NCBI GenBank assembly: GCA_024220505.1
Contig: JAKZZE010000007.1
Location: forward strand, 372,001 to 436,000
Reading direction: 5' to 3'
DNA from: Rhizopus arrhizus
Lineage: Eukaryota; Mucoromycota; Mucoromycetes; Mucorales; Rhizopodaceae
Length of the DNA stretch: 64,000 nucleotides
Made by a program: the position numbers and the translations under genes. Positions 20,708 to 32,266 of this stretch are shown here, in pieces; the first letter of the stretch is position 1; the number at the start of each line of letters is the position of its first letter. Under the pieces are notes generated by a model. It was given only the letters and a program-made list of their open reading frames with translations. It did not search any database and was not told where the DNA came from.

Positions 20708-22379
20708 CAGTGTGTGGACTAATTGTCCCAGTGTTTCAACATTTTTTACTTTTGACACTGTAACTCGACCAATTCTTAGGCTATGTGACTAGTTTTATGC
20801 TCATTAGAAAGGTCGCACTTTGTGCTACATAATATCAAAGATCCAGAGTTCGGAGATTACACAGTCTGAGTTAATCAGCAATAGAAAAAAAACACCGCAC
20901 TGGGACAATTTTTCCGCTTGAACGTAAATTTTATTTAATAACGGGTATGTCCCCCTTTAGCATTAATAACTGCTTTACAACGATCCGGCATACTATCTAT
21001 ATATCTTCTACACTCATCCACTGTAAAAGTATTCCATTCTTTTTCTATTCTTTCCCATAACTCATGTACTCCTTTAGCCTTAGTGTCATATACACTCAGC
21101 TTGAGTTTAAGGTGATGCCATACATGTTCAATAGGGTTTAAATCGGGACTTTGGGCTGGCCAGCTAAAGATATGATCACTCTTGAAGTTATTATCCACAA
21201 ACCATTGATTAGCAAGCTTCGAAGTGTGCTTGGGATCCTTATCTTGTTGAAAATAGATGTCCTCAGGATTGTATCCATAGTACTTTAGGCTGTCCATAAG
21301 TGTAGTTTCCAAGATATTTACATAATCCACAGCTTTCATAGTTCCGTCATGTATCGAACAAGCATACCCAGGGCCATCATAAGTAATACAACCCATACCA
21401 TGACACTTCCTTGGCCGCCTTTCACTGTAAGATCTAAGTGATGAGGCTGCAATACATCCTCTGGTCGACTCCAGTAATACTTGCAACCGTCTGATCCGAA
21501 AACATTGACTTTAGTCTCATCACTAAACACCATACGCCTCCAGTCATCGGTTGTCCAGTCTTTGTGGGCCATAGCCCATGCTAAACGTCGTTCCTTGTGC
21601 TGTTTACTGAGCAGAGGCTTCTTCGCTTTGATTTTAGCTCTGAAGTTCATACTTTTAAGGAGCTTCAAGACTCCAGAATAACCAATAGTATATCCCAAAC
21701 CATTCAGATATTGATGTACTGCTTTGGCTGTCTTGAATTCACCCTTTATTACTTGTCTACGGATGTATGACTTGGTAGTTTCACCAATAGTTGCTCTTCT
21801 ACCAGGGGTTGCCTTCATTCGGTTTGGAAAAAACTTGTTCGCATACCTACCTAAAGTTGACTTTTTCAATCCGGGAATGCGTTCCATAACTTGTTCATAT
21901 GTCATATTACTAGCCAAAAGCATTTGGATTTGTTTCTGAACAGATTTGCTGATAGTAGGAGTCATTTGATGCGGGACAAAGTCGTAAGAAGTGCAGTATA
22001 GAAAGAGACTAAGAATATTGTAAAAAAAAAAGAAAAACGTAAAGCTTTTTATACTTTACATTAAAGATATGAGTCATAGATTATCATAGATAAGATTGGT
22101 ATATTAGTTCCGGTGATTTCTGATTGATAAGAAGGCGATGTTTAGAACACATTGCAAAATAAGCAGGTAGCGGAAAAATTGTCCCAGTGCGGTGTTTTTT
22201 TTCTATTGCTGATTAACTCAGACTGTGTAATCTCCGAACTCTGGATCTTTGATATTATGTAGCACAAAGTGCGACCTTTCTAATGAGCATAAAACTAGTC
22301 ACATAGCCTAAGAATTGGTCGAGTTACAGTGTCAAAAGTAAAAAATGTTGAAACACTGGGACAATTAGTCCACCCACTG
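20708..22379 (-). mobile_element. Tc1-like element M1 (1672 bp, DD37E-type)
   Basis: Inverted repeats of 211 bp (20708-20918, 22169-22379) start CAGTG and are flanked by TA (20706-20707, 22380-22381). The outer motif GGACTAATTGTCCCAGTG is repeated in inverted orientation at the inner edge of the same repeat (CACTGGGACAATTTTTCC). M1 sits in gypsy F gag, and its removal with one TA restores an open gag frame. Confidence 0.95.
20935..21965 (-). pseudogene. M1 transposase, one frameshift
   Basis: This is a Tc1-family DDE transposase. The N-terminal paired helix-turn-helix part (QKQIQMLLASNMTYEQVMER, KKSTLGRYANKF) is followed by the catalytic blocks MVFSDETKVNVFG, IYFQQDKDPKHTSK and SPDLNPIEHVWHHLK. 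Between the first Asp of the second block and the Glu there are 37 residues, so the triad is DD37E. One missing G near 21390 (after SVMVW) splits the protein into 21965-21390 and 21390-20935. Otherwise it is full length (about 343 codons). Confidence 0.9.
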
Positions 22380-22381
22380 TA

Positions 22382-23287
22382 TATACGTGCAAGCATGTTT
22401 GAATCCGTGCATTGGGCGGTTTGAGCAAGGCGGTTGAAGCGAGCAGTGAAGTCAGACACCGTTTCATTGTTTCTTTGCTTGGATGAAAGTAGGCGTCCAA
22501 ACATTTCAATTGCCTTAGCAGGGTTTTCAAAGTGCTTGCGTATTATGTCCTTGGCTTCTTCCCAAGAGTACGAAGGGCTGTGTGATTCGATTGTCTCTTG
22601 GTACCAATCTAAATTGGCTTCACCAATGGATAAAGCCATGTAGTCACGCCAGTGGACCAAGATATTGACTTGATTGATCCTGAAAATGCGCTCAAATGTC
22701 TTGAAAAATATTTCTACTGTGTTGAAATATTTCCAGTCAGCAGGGTCAGAATCCTTCTTGTCCACCGAAAGATGAAGAATGGGAAGCTCAGAGCGGCTGA
22801 TCTTGCTGTTATTGAAACTTGACCACTCGTCTTGTGACGCATGTTCCTTATTGAAAGCAGATCTAGAGTTCCCAGCGTGAGATAGCATAGGCTTATGCAT
22901 CCTATTTTTCTTGCATTCATTGTATAATTCAACTATACCGTTATATCGGTATTTAGCCTGTTGAACTACCTCTCTTCCTTTGTTAATTTCCTCCATAGAA
23001 GCCTGAGGATTTGCATACATACGAGTGAGTTCCACTCGAACTCGTTCAAGAAGGTCATATGCCATTCTTTTAGCATTTTTCATTTCCAATAAGTTGTCTT
23101 CAGAAGAAGAGGAATTGGCTCGGTTATCTTCATTTATAGATAACTCATTTAAAGAGCTAGTGTAATCTTCTGTTTCCTTTAAGACGGCATCAGCAGCTTG
23201 CTCAGGAGAGTTGATCAGTTCCATGGCGTAGTCAATGGGAGCAGAAGCATTGGGAGTAGCAGGAGTGGAGTTACCAGTAGCAGACAT
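22382..23287 (-). CDS. gypsy F gag, N-terminal part (interrupted by M1)
   Basis: Gag is the structural protein that packages element RNA. The best start is the ATG at 23287 (MSATGNSTPATPN); the frame is open further upstream only through a GTG. A predicted coiled-coil stretch (AKRMAYDLLERVRVELTRMY) precedes the retrotransposon-gag fold (FKTFERIFRINQ, HWRDYMALSIGEANLDWYQE, LLSSKQRNNETVSDFTARFN). The frame runs into M1 at LARIY and resumes at 20705. Confidence 0.85.
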
Positions 23288-23329
23288 CTTGATTTTAGAA
23301 CAATAGCGTAGTGTATTCACTTAAAAAAA

Positions 23330-23726
23330 TGTGATATTTAGGGTTTATAATATAAAAAAGTACTAAGTCAATCAACAAATATAAAAATAAGTGAGACTCA
23401 AAGTAGATTGTCCTTTATTCAAGTTAAAAATATGAGGGTATTTATACTTTTCTATCCACGGCTAAATAATAGTATTCACAGTATATGATTATTGATTATT
23501 AATCGATATTAGACGATGCGTTAATTATATGATTGGTATTGTTTAACATCTTTTATCAAGAAGTAATTATTAATCCTGATTCAGGAACTTGTTAGAATAT
23601 TCTGGAGTGGATCGGGATATGATTTTATTTGACGTGGCATAATACAATGTCCGATATTCCTAATTTGGATGATCATTGTTCGTAGTAATTTTACAGTATT
23701 ACTTTATTATATGTGTAAATACCACA
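23330..23726 (-). repeat. gypsy F 5' LTR
   Basis: 397 bp with TG...CA ends. On the minus strand it is followed immediately by TTTTTTTAAGTGAATAC (23329 downward), so there is no TGG primer-binding site. ACTTT duplication on the right at 23727-23731. Confidence 0.95.
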
Positions 23727-23731
23727 ACTTT

Positions 23732-23991
23732 TATTAAAGAAAGATTTCAAGGCTATTTATATTAGTTGAGCAAGACCTGAGATTAGATGACAAAAGATGG
23801 TTACGATCGATATGATTTGACATTAAAAATATTTTATAGACTGATGTTAATAATCAACTGTTGAGATGAAAGTGAAACTTGGCTGTTTAGGGCAGTGATA
23901 ATTATCAGGATCTATTCTTATTCAAACTCATTTGTAAAGATTTAGTCCAGAATGATAAGACTGTATCTTATTGACATGTCAAAACATGACA
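23732..23991. repeat. LTR G copy, right piece
   Basis: The sequence continues LTR G from 16183 across gypsy F. It ends CATGTCAAAACATGACA, the inverse of the TGTCATGTTTTGACATG start seen at 5256. This shows gypsy F inserted into an older LTR. Confidence 0.75.
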
Positions 23992-24343
23992 ATTAGACAC
24001 AGGATTAAAAAGAGGTACATTTTCTAATTAGTTTCCTTGCATTGAAAGCTAATGTAGTTGAAAAATTTGGTTGTTGTGCATTAACAAAAAAAAAGGTTCT
24101 TTTAAATATTATTGGAGTGTATAAATGCTGATATAAACAAACCTCAACACTTGAACACGTTTCATTATAATGTAATATATTTAATCTCAGTAGCTCAATC
24201 AAAGACAGCTTTCAGTTGGACAAATCAAATTTCCCCTTTTTATTATGACAAACAACAAAACATCAGTGATAACCTTTATTAAATACGAGTATTTCATTTC
24301 ATTTTTCATTTTCATTTAATTATATAAAAAACTAAGCCTTGAC
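23992..24343. other. AT-rich stretch, nothing recognised
   Basis: No motif, repeat copy or convincing reading frame between LTR G and the tandem repeat. Confidence 0.3.
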
Positions 24344-24480
24344 TTTTTTCGCAAGAAGCCAAGGTAAAACTTGAATGGTTTTTTTCGCAAGAAACCAAGA
24401 AAACTTGATATGATTTTTTTCGCAAGAAATCAAGAAAACTTGTGTTTTTTTCGCAAGAAACATGTAAACATGAAAACTTG
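24344..24480. repeat. four-unit imperfect tandem repeat
   Basis: The core TTTTTTCGCAAGAA followed by CCAAG/TCAAG and AAAACTTG recurs with CGCAAG at 24350, 24386, 24421 and 24452 (spacing 36, 35, 31 bp). Each unit contains the small inverted pair CAAG...CTTG. The array lies just downstream of the LINE L tail. Four diverged units of unequal spacing, without constant spacers, do not make a CRISPR. Confidence 0.8.
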
Positions 24481-24611
24481 AGGGATAAGGAAAAAAAAAT
24501 TTTTTTTTTTTTTTTAAGGGCAAACTTTATTATGTTAAAATTGCAATATTTATAGTCAAGAGGATGTCGAGATGACAACTATCATCTGAGGGAACTTCCG
24601 ACTTTTTCGTA

Positions 24612-25476
24612 TTAGTCTATCAAATCTGGATTGAGTGTGTCGATATGTTTCTGGATTAACGTAATAACTTCAGGAAGAGCAAAGCGGGAACCAGCGAAAA
24701 TGAAGGACCAGTGAGAAGACCAGATTGCAAGTAGGGTGCAGGCAAGGAACTGAAACGAGGATGTGTTTTTATAGATGGATTTGACGGTAGGCATATTGAG
24801 CGAAAAGATTGCGCTGTGAAGAGCTGGCTGGCTGAATGGAGTGTCGATATATGTGTCCCAGATGTATTCCCATATTGGATGTTTGTGGTGGCATGAGTAA
24901 ACAAAATGGGTGGAGCTTTCAGCTATTGTGGAGCAGATTTGACAAACCGGGTCGACAAAGAATGACGGAACAGTACTGTGCAGGGTTGAACGACAGGGAA
25001 GTTTATTATGCAATAGGCGGTACCAAACATCGCGTGCTTTAAGCGGAATATCTTCCTTCCAAAACATATACCATTGACGTCGAGATATAGTTGGACTAAA
25101 AACGGGCAATGAATAATGGGTAATAGTGCGGACCGTAGGCTAGCAGTGGACATTTTGACAGAGAAAAGATCGGGTGGTTCCAAGCCATCTAGAAATGGAG
25201 TGAAGTCTATCATACCCATCGGGATAGAGAGTGTAGAGTTGTGAGGTATCATATAATTGCGCAGAAAAAAGGGTTCAAGCCAGATATCTTTTTTTTCAAG
25301 GGCTTTGAAAAACCTACTGATCAGAAATGGGAAAGGGTCGGTGTCCGTACGACGTTTTTTGCGGAGGCAACCTCGGTGAGAATCAAAGAAAAAAACATCG
25401 GATACTTGAATTTTGCTCCAACTCCTGAGACTTAGTCTAGCTATTGGTGAGGATGGACCATTTGGTATGTTGGGGC
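24612..25476 (-). pseudogene. LINE L ORF2 C-terminal segment
   Basis: The segment begins (25476 downward) with FKALEKKDIWLEPFFLRNYM and SLRSALLPIIH, then shifts by one base near 25110. It continues as TISRRQWYMFWKEDIPLKAR and a Cys/His cluster VCQICSTIAESSTHFVYSCH, the zf-RVT-like module common at LINE C-termini. The last conserved block is FLACTLLAIWSSHWSFIF. Stop at 24612 is followed by ~100 bp 3' UTR and the poly(A). Confidence 0.85.
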
Positions 25477-26044
25477 TGTTGTAGAACAGTAACTGATCGT
25501 AGTAGACATTGATAAACATAAGTCTTAATACAAGATCATAATTAAATTAAATAAAAATATAAGTTTATTTAAATAAGATCATACAATTAATTCCAATTAA
25601 ACATGTTCTTTTAGGATATGCTTTGTATTAATGAGAGCTCTTTGATAAGAAGAAGTATCAACTAAAATAACAAGATCCAATCCAATATCAGGAATATTGC
25701 TAATCTTTCATATAATTGAAATAACGTGTAAAATAACGTTATTCAAATCAGTGAGGAATTCCCAGAATAAAAGATAATCTATGACAGACATACAAAAGAA
25801 CAAATGAAAAGTTTTCATAATCATAATTATAGATGACACTTGCTAAAGTACCTGAATATTAGAAGAACGCTTACAATAGAAGATATCAAGCCACTCACTC
25901 AATAAGATATAAATACCTACCTTCAATTAGAATAATTTTTACTTTAACTTAAACTGAAATAAAGATCAGTCTCAAAAAGTACTCACACTGTTTCTTGATC
26001 TTTGTTTCTACATTTTTCTTAATAACTATTACCATTATACAACA
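25477..26044. repeat. solo LTR, family E (568 bp)
   Basis: TGTTGTAGAACAG ... CATTATACAACA, flanked by GGGGC on both sides (25472-25476, 26045-26049). It interrupts LINE L between HAAAGP and NIPNGPSS. A second copy is the 3' LTR of gypsy E (42337-42871, inverted), and a third lies at 13665-14228. Confidence 0.95.
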
Positions 26045-26695
26045 GGGGCCTGCTGCAGCGTGTTCTGGTAAGGGGTTGTCAAATCGATGAATACTGGACA
26101 ATGGTAGCTGAAGACATGTAGTAGGGGATAACTGAGTGTGTTGGTAACTTTTATCGAGGGCATCCATTGTGCGAAAAAGATTAGTAAATATGTTCAGTTC
26201 ATTTGTCTTGCCTAAAGGCCCTTTTCGACGTAAAGGAAAGAGCAGTGGAAGCAATGGATCTATGGCATCAAAGTGATGTTGAATTGAATACGTCAGATAA
26301 TGAATGATAGTAGAGACCGAACGACTATTATGTGACAAGAGTAAGGGACGAAGCCATTTCCATTGTAAGACCAGCCGTTGCTTAGATGGACTCAGGAGTT
26401 TGAGGCCGCCGACCTGACGATCTACGAACAAAAACTCTTGTTTAAGTTTCGGAAAAACTGACTGCGTGACAAATTGATAGCCAATGGATGCGAATTTTTG
26501 TAAAGTTGGCTGCGGAACACTGAGTAACCGGAGGACATACCAAAGCTTAGAGTAGATCAAGGTGTTCATTACTGTTACCCGGCCTCGGAATGATAGATTC
26601 CTTTGGCTTTGAAGGGCGCAGGCGTTTTGTATCTTGAGAGTAAGCTCGTTGACGAATGCATTCCTTTGGGCGATAGAGGAGTATATGGGGAAGCC
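26045..26695 (-). pseudogene. LINE L ORF2, post-RT segment
   Basis: The minus-strand frame is open and contains NTLIYSKLWYVLRLLSVPQP, FVDRQVGGLKLLSPSKQRLV and QWKWLRPLLLSHNS, typical of the region between LINE RT thumb and C-terminal zinc domain. It is bounded by gypsy B on the 5' side and solo LTR E on the 3' side. Confidence 0.85.
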
Positions 26696-26905
26696 TGAGA
26701 TGTTTGGTACTTATAATATGAAAACAGTAAGAAGTCAATAGCTAACAACTACTATTTATTAAGTAAGAAAAAGGAGAGGAACTAATAATTTAGAATGAAC
26801 CCTGGATTATATTGTCTGACTATTAATTATATAGTCTGACGTAGGCTTGACTGAGATCAATCATAAAATAATAAATAAAGACATCATTAATGACCAAACA
26901 CGACA
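26696..26905 (-). repeat. gypsy B 3' LTR
   Basis: TGAGATGTTTGG ... CCAAACACGACA. On the minus strand the polypurine tract GGTAGGGGGTGA directly precedes it (26906-26917). Confidence 0.95.
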
Positions 26906-27040
26906 TCACCCCCTACCAGTTGGTATCAACGTTTGGAAGTTGAATGGGAAGTGTTTGAACAGCTATAAATTTTTGTGTGACCTAATTTCTCTTAATGCGC
27001 TTACTGTGCCTAAGATTATTATTTGCAGTCACGGTATTTT

Positions 27041-29961
27041 TTACGAAGCCTTCATGATGATCTGTTCTTCGATCAGAGCTTTCTTGATTTTGGTGTAGTC
27101 TTCGTTTGGGATATCTGGATAAAGTGTTGCCATTACATTGGATTGGCGTTTCTTTTTTTCTTTTGTATTGTGAGATTGTCTATTGTGCGACATGATTCCA
27201 GACTTTGACTGTTCATTCATGCTTGTCGTAGTCAATAATTTACTAGGGGTGTAGTCTGAGGGCAATTTTTGCTTTTTATTCTTTTCAGCCTCATTATTTT
27301 TCTTTTTTACTACTTCACCCTTTTGGTTTATGGATTTACCCAGTTTGCGCCAATAAATGTTAATGGACTCGGGATCAGTAAATGCTTCAGCAGTTAACCA
27401 GCTATCATCGTCTTTGCTGTAATTTTTCCAGCGTACGAGATATTCCCTGTTTCCAGGTTCGCCTCTATGATTGATGATTGCCTCCATTTCGTACAATTCA
27501 TCTTTTGGAATGACTTCATCCTGTGAAATGATCTTTAATTCTTCTGGAGAATAATTTCGAGACATGAGCGTTTCGTCAACATCACGAAGTATATAAGCAC
27601 CACCTTGTACTTGACGTACAATACGATATGGACCTTTGTAAGCCGGGGAGAGACTATTGTACTGCTCTCTGTCACGCATCATTACGTAACTTCCTTCCGG
27701 GAATGTGGACTGACGATTTTTGCTGTCAGCTTTTTCTTTTTGCCTTTTGGTGTAAAGGTCGGTTCTATCCTGTATAGCAGGGAAGACCACTTGCGACATG
27801 TAGTCTATTCTTTTCAACAACTCATCGTGCGGCATGTACTCCTTCTTTTTTAATTCACCAGCATCATCCCTGTATTCAATGAAGTCATTTATGTTGCGAG
27901 CAAACATCAATGAAAAGGGTGTGGTCTGCAAGCGTGTGGAGATCTTATTGTTGATCATGAGCTGTACAGATGGAATGTAATGATGCCAATCTTCAGTGGC
28001 ACCTTCAAGGAACTTTGCTAATATTTTTTTAGCAGATTGAACATAACGTTCAGCAGCTCCATTTGCTGAGGGATGGTAAGGAGTGGTATATCTTTTGTCG
28101 ATACCCATTGCATTGAATAGATTCTCTAAAATTTCATTTTTGAATTCAGAGCCGTTATCGCTACATACAAAGTGTCTAGGATAGCCGAGTAAAGAAAATG
28201 TATCAACCATGGCACCTGCAACGGTTTTTGCCTTTTTGTCTACTAGGGGTTTCAACACGCAGAATCTGGTGCAAATGTCGACTAGAATCAACACATATGT
28301 ATACATGTTGCTACTAGATTGAAAGGGCCCAATTAAATCAAAAGCATAGGCATCCCCAGGAACATAAGCGTAGACAGGTCGATGAGGATTATAACCCTTT
28401 TTAGCAATATTGTACTTTTGACAGGTATTGCACTTGCTTACATAATTTACTGCATCAGCTAATAAGTTTGGCCAATGTAGGTTTTGGTTATGGATTGATT
28501 TCACAATATGATCAGCTCCAAAGTGTCCGAATTTATGGACTCCATCAAGAATCTCTTGTCGATCCTCATGTGGTGGAGTGATATAGTCCTTGTCACTGAA
28601 TTTGGTAGGACTTTGTACATAGAACACTTTTCGGTTCTCTTTTTTCATTTTTAATTCATGTTCCTTTTTTAGATTTGGTTTGTAAGCAAGGTTTTGGTGT
28701 TTTACTGTGCTACTATTAGAATCACCCCCTGCCAGTTCTTTTTCAGGTGGAAAAAGACGTGAAAGAGCATCAGGTAAAACGTTTTGTACACCGGGTATAT
28801 GGATGATGTCAAAATCATAGGACAACAATGTGTCCATCCAACCCACCATCATGGGGTTGAGTTCATCTGATGTGAACAAGTATGTGAGCGCTCGATGATC
28901 AGAATATAAGGTAAAGTGATGACCATATAAAAATTTGTGAAACTTTTTCAAAGCAAACACAATAGCGAGAAGTTCACGTCGAGTGACAGAATAGTTTCGC
29001 TCAGATTGGGATAAAGAACGTGCCATGAAGCCTAGGTATCTGATGGTGGTAACAGTGAGTCCATCCGACTGTTTTTCGTCAAGTTTTTGGAACAGAACTG
29101 CACCGATCCCAGTGTTGGATGCATCAGTGGCAACGTAGAGAGACTTAGCAGGATCGTAAGGACTCAAAACAACGTTGGAACATAATATGTCCTTGATGCT
29201 TTGAAAGTGAACTTGCAGTTCAGGTGTCCAGTTAATATCATCGATGAACGCAACATTTCGTAACGCATCTAGAGGAGCAGTGAGTGTGGCAGCACAAGGG
29301 ATATGTGCACGGAAGTAGTTGACAGTGCCCAACCATTGCATCATTTCTCTGCCGGTTTTAGGGCGGGGCCAGTCAGCAATATTTGTCAATTTGCGTGGAT
29401 CCAAGCTTTTCCCTTTTTCAGAAATGCAGAAACCCAACAGATGAACACTTCTTTTGCCAAAGTGACATTTCTGAGGATTGAGGATCATGTTATGTTGAGT
29501 GAGTCTATCAATGACAGCACTAACGGCTTGACAATGTTTTTCCATGGAATCACCTGGAGTGCCAATCACAATATCATCCACGTACTCATGAACATTGGGT
29601 AGATCATTGAGAATGAGGTTCATGATGCGCATGAAATGACTGGAGACATGTTTCAATCCGAATGGTGCTGAACGAAACATGTATTGTTTGTTTCTGTGAG
29701 TAAAAGTAGTTTTGACTTGATCTGATTTACGAATTGGTAATCGATGAAATGCACTTTTGAGATCAAGTGAAGTAAAAATGGTAGAACCAGCAAGGTCATG
29801 GAAAATATCATCAATCAATGGTAATGGATAGTTATCGGACTCCAGTAGAGCATTGATTTTACGAGGATCAATACACGGTCTGTAATCAGTGGGATTACCA
29901 TTTGCATCCTTTTTTGGAGCAAATGTGATAGGACTATTCCATGGTGAGGGTGGCGCACGTA
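27041..29961 (-). CDS. gypsy B pol, C-terminal part: RT, RNase H, integrase, chromodomain
   Basis: The frame is intact and continues from 31592 across M5b. RT motifs are NSPITFAPKKDANGN, IFTSLDLKSAFHRL and catalytic HEYVDDIVIG. RNase H has LYVATDASNTGIGAVLF. Integrase has zinc-binding HKFGHFGADHI ... SKCNTCQKYN and the core AFDLIGPF, VCSDNGSEF and SANGAAERYVQ. It ends with a GPYRIVRQVQGGAYILRD module and a chromodomain (LYEMEAIINHRG ... YLVRWKNYSKDDDSWLT). A basic, Lys-rich tail ends at 27041. The long frame's first ~28 codons upstream of 29961 belong to M5b and not to pol. Confidence 0.95.
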
Positions 29962-31591
29962 CAGTAGCGGACAAAACTGGTGCACAAAAATTAAAATCAA
30001 CATTGTATCTCCGCCATATGTCTGCGACTTTTGTGGTATATACCATCTGAAAGACAGTCTAAAATATACATTACGTTATGTAAACCGGAACTGTGCCGGA
30101 CATCCCTCAGGCATAAGGTCATTTTTAGTGATTTTTTGCATATTTCAATTTTCGCCAAAAATGTAGTGCTTGTCTAGCCTTCTTTCAATTTTCCCCAAAT
30201 CTCTCCCGTTTGCTTTCAGATTTCACAGCAGATTAGTAAATTCTAGTAGCTCATAAAAAATATATAAAACTGTACTTATTTTGTATTTCCCATTGAGCCC
30301 CCCCTTTTGTTTTTACCCTATTCACTATAACAAAGTACTAGCCTTATATGTTTAAGAAAATAAGCAACTGTAAAAACGAAACTCTGAGATCTCGAATACA
30401 CTTAGTTCGTACGACAACAGATATTTCTAGAATAACAAGAATCTTTAAATGGACAATCAACAGGAGAAAGGGGGAAGAAAGAAACTTAATGTCTTGTGAT
30501 CATGAAGGTATTCCGCTATTAGCCTGAAAAGTTATTAGTTCAGTCATCAACCTAGAGCTTGGACAAGGTCCGCTACACACAGTTTCTGATGCTCAGCACA
30601 TTTTGAGGACCTTAAGATACAGTGTTAGCAGACTGTCAGTCTAAAGGCACAGTAGGAAGCTAGATTTTGAGTCCGGAAGTAAGGAATCGAAGAATTTCAT
30701 CAGCTGTATAAGTCGGAAAAAGCGATGAATGTGGTATCACAACAAGCCATTGTATACTATAGAGGGCTGGAAGTCTGCTATCTTTAGCAATGAAACAAAT
30801 ATGAACATTATGGATGCAGATAGTATACACTAATATTGAAAGCAAGTCAAGCAACCTTAGCGATTTTTTCACGGTGATCAAACAATGAAGCATGCTGGCT
30901 GCTCCGTTATGTTTTAAGGCTGTATTAGATATTGAGGACCAGAATATGTGTGTCAGGTATACGATGGTATAATGAACTCATAAATATACACATATATTTC
31001 GCTTACTTCATACCACAAAAGCCTAGCGTATAGTGGTCTAAAACGTCGTAATCTCTCGTTTCAGTATGACAATGACACAAGGCACAAGTCGACGCATGTC
31101 ACAAACTCAATATTTGATAACAGCGCTTCTGTGCTACAAGTTTAGCCGCCACTAATCCCGGCCTAAGTCCGCTTAAGCATGCCAGGTGGCAATTGATGGC
31201 AAAGGTATGATGATACGACACTAGATCAAAAAGGGTCGATGATCTTTGGAAAAGAGTAGTTAAAGAGCCGGGTTCTTTTACTGAAAATGATATACACGCA
31301 TATTATTAGCATATGCAAAGAAGAACATCCGATGATATCAAGAGATGAGATGATTATATAAATTCTAAGGTCTTAGCCACTTTTGCGGTTTTTAGAAAAT
31401 ATAAAATTTTATAAATTTAAAGCACGCTTATCGCTCAGTTTTAACAATGTCATGCTTAGAACATACATAAATTACAATGACTAGTATATCCTCCTTCTAG
31501 TACAGTTTCATGACTATTGCAACTACCATGAGCAGGTAATGGTAGTTAAAAGCTGAAAAAAAGTTTTGTGCACCAGTTTTGTCCGCTACTG
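29962..31591 (+). mobile_element. Tc1-like element M5b (1630 bp)
   Basis: Same ends and length as M5a, with TA at 29960-29961 and 31592-31593. It lies inside gypsy B pol between the protease and RT, where the interrupted frame reads LENGVI / TRAPPSPWN. The transposase relic carries the same stops as M5a. Confidence 0.95.
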
Positions 31592-32266
31592 TATAATGAC
31601 ACCGTTCTCGAGCCATGTTTTTACAGCCTCATCAAAGATTGGCATCATCTTATTTGCAATAGGATACTGCCGGACGTGTGCATGTTTTCCATGAGGAGTA
31701 TCTAACTTTACTACGGCTTCTGGTAGATTACATAAGGAATGAACATCAATCTGTTGATTTTTATCAATGTGAGATTGCAGCGTCAGTAATAAAGCTTCAT
31801 GTTCATCTGGTGTGCCAGCATTGGAAACATTTGGAATGTATTCTGAGTCTTCAATAGAGTCATCAAATTTGACTTTGTTGTCATCCCAATTAGTAGCAAC
31901 ACCAGTAAGGTGGATTCCTAAGATTGGTAATATATCCCTTCCGAAAATAGCGTCTATCTTATCATGCATGTTCAAAACCTCAAATTCATGAGCTATAATT
32001 TGTCCTTTGTACCCGACATTTAACTTATCGGTCACTCCCACTGGTTTAACAGTTTTTTCTTTATCTGCTAACAGTAATGAACCATGAACTGGAATAACAC
32101 GCAGTTTCAATTTATTAACAGCATTTTTACTTATGAAAGAAATATCTGCGCCTGTGTCGACGAGAGCTATTAATCTATGATCGTTCAATAAAAAGGAGTG
32201 TGTAATGAGTAAGGGCTTTGAAGCATAGTGGGATGTGTCTCCTCTTTTGTTTTTAAACTGTAGCAA
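31592..32266 (-). CDS. gypsy B pol, N-terminal part: protease
   Basis: Pol opens in the -1 frame relative to gag, overlapping it by about 80 nt. The retropepsin has ALVDTGADISFIS and IFGRDILPILGI. The segment ends at TWLENGVI, where M5b splits it from the RT. No good independent start is needed if it is made by -1 frameshifting at 32257-32251. Confidence 0.9.

Larger units (their letters stand above)
16184..23726 (-). mobile_element. Ty3/gypsy chromovirus F, complete with both LTRs (split by M1)
   Basis: Two 397-bp LTRs (16184-16580 and 23330-23726) differ at only one site I could find. ACTTT flanks both sides (16179-16183, 23727-23731). The minus-strand interior encodes gag, protease, reverse transcriptase, RNase H, integrase and chromodomain. 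Without the 1672-bp Tc1-like insertion M1 it would be about 5.9 kb. The polypurine tract (GGCAGGGAGGGA on the minus strand) adjoins the 3' LTR at 16581. The pol frame has two frameshifts despite the young LTRs. Confidence 0.95.

Noticed and set aside
24344..24480. CRISPR array
   Set aside because: Only four diverged units, unequal spacing, no constant spacer length, and a fungal context.
27041..30046. A pol start at 30046
   Set aside because: The first ~28 codons are the M5b end in the same open frame; true pol continues from 31592 across the insertion.
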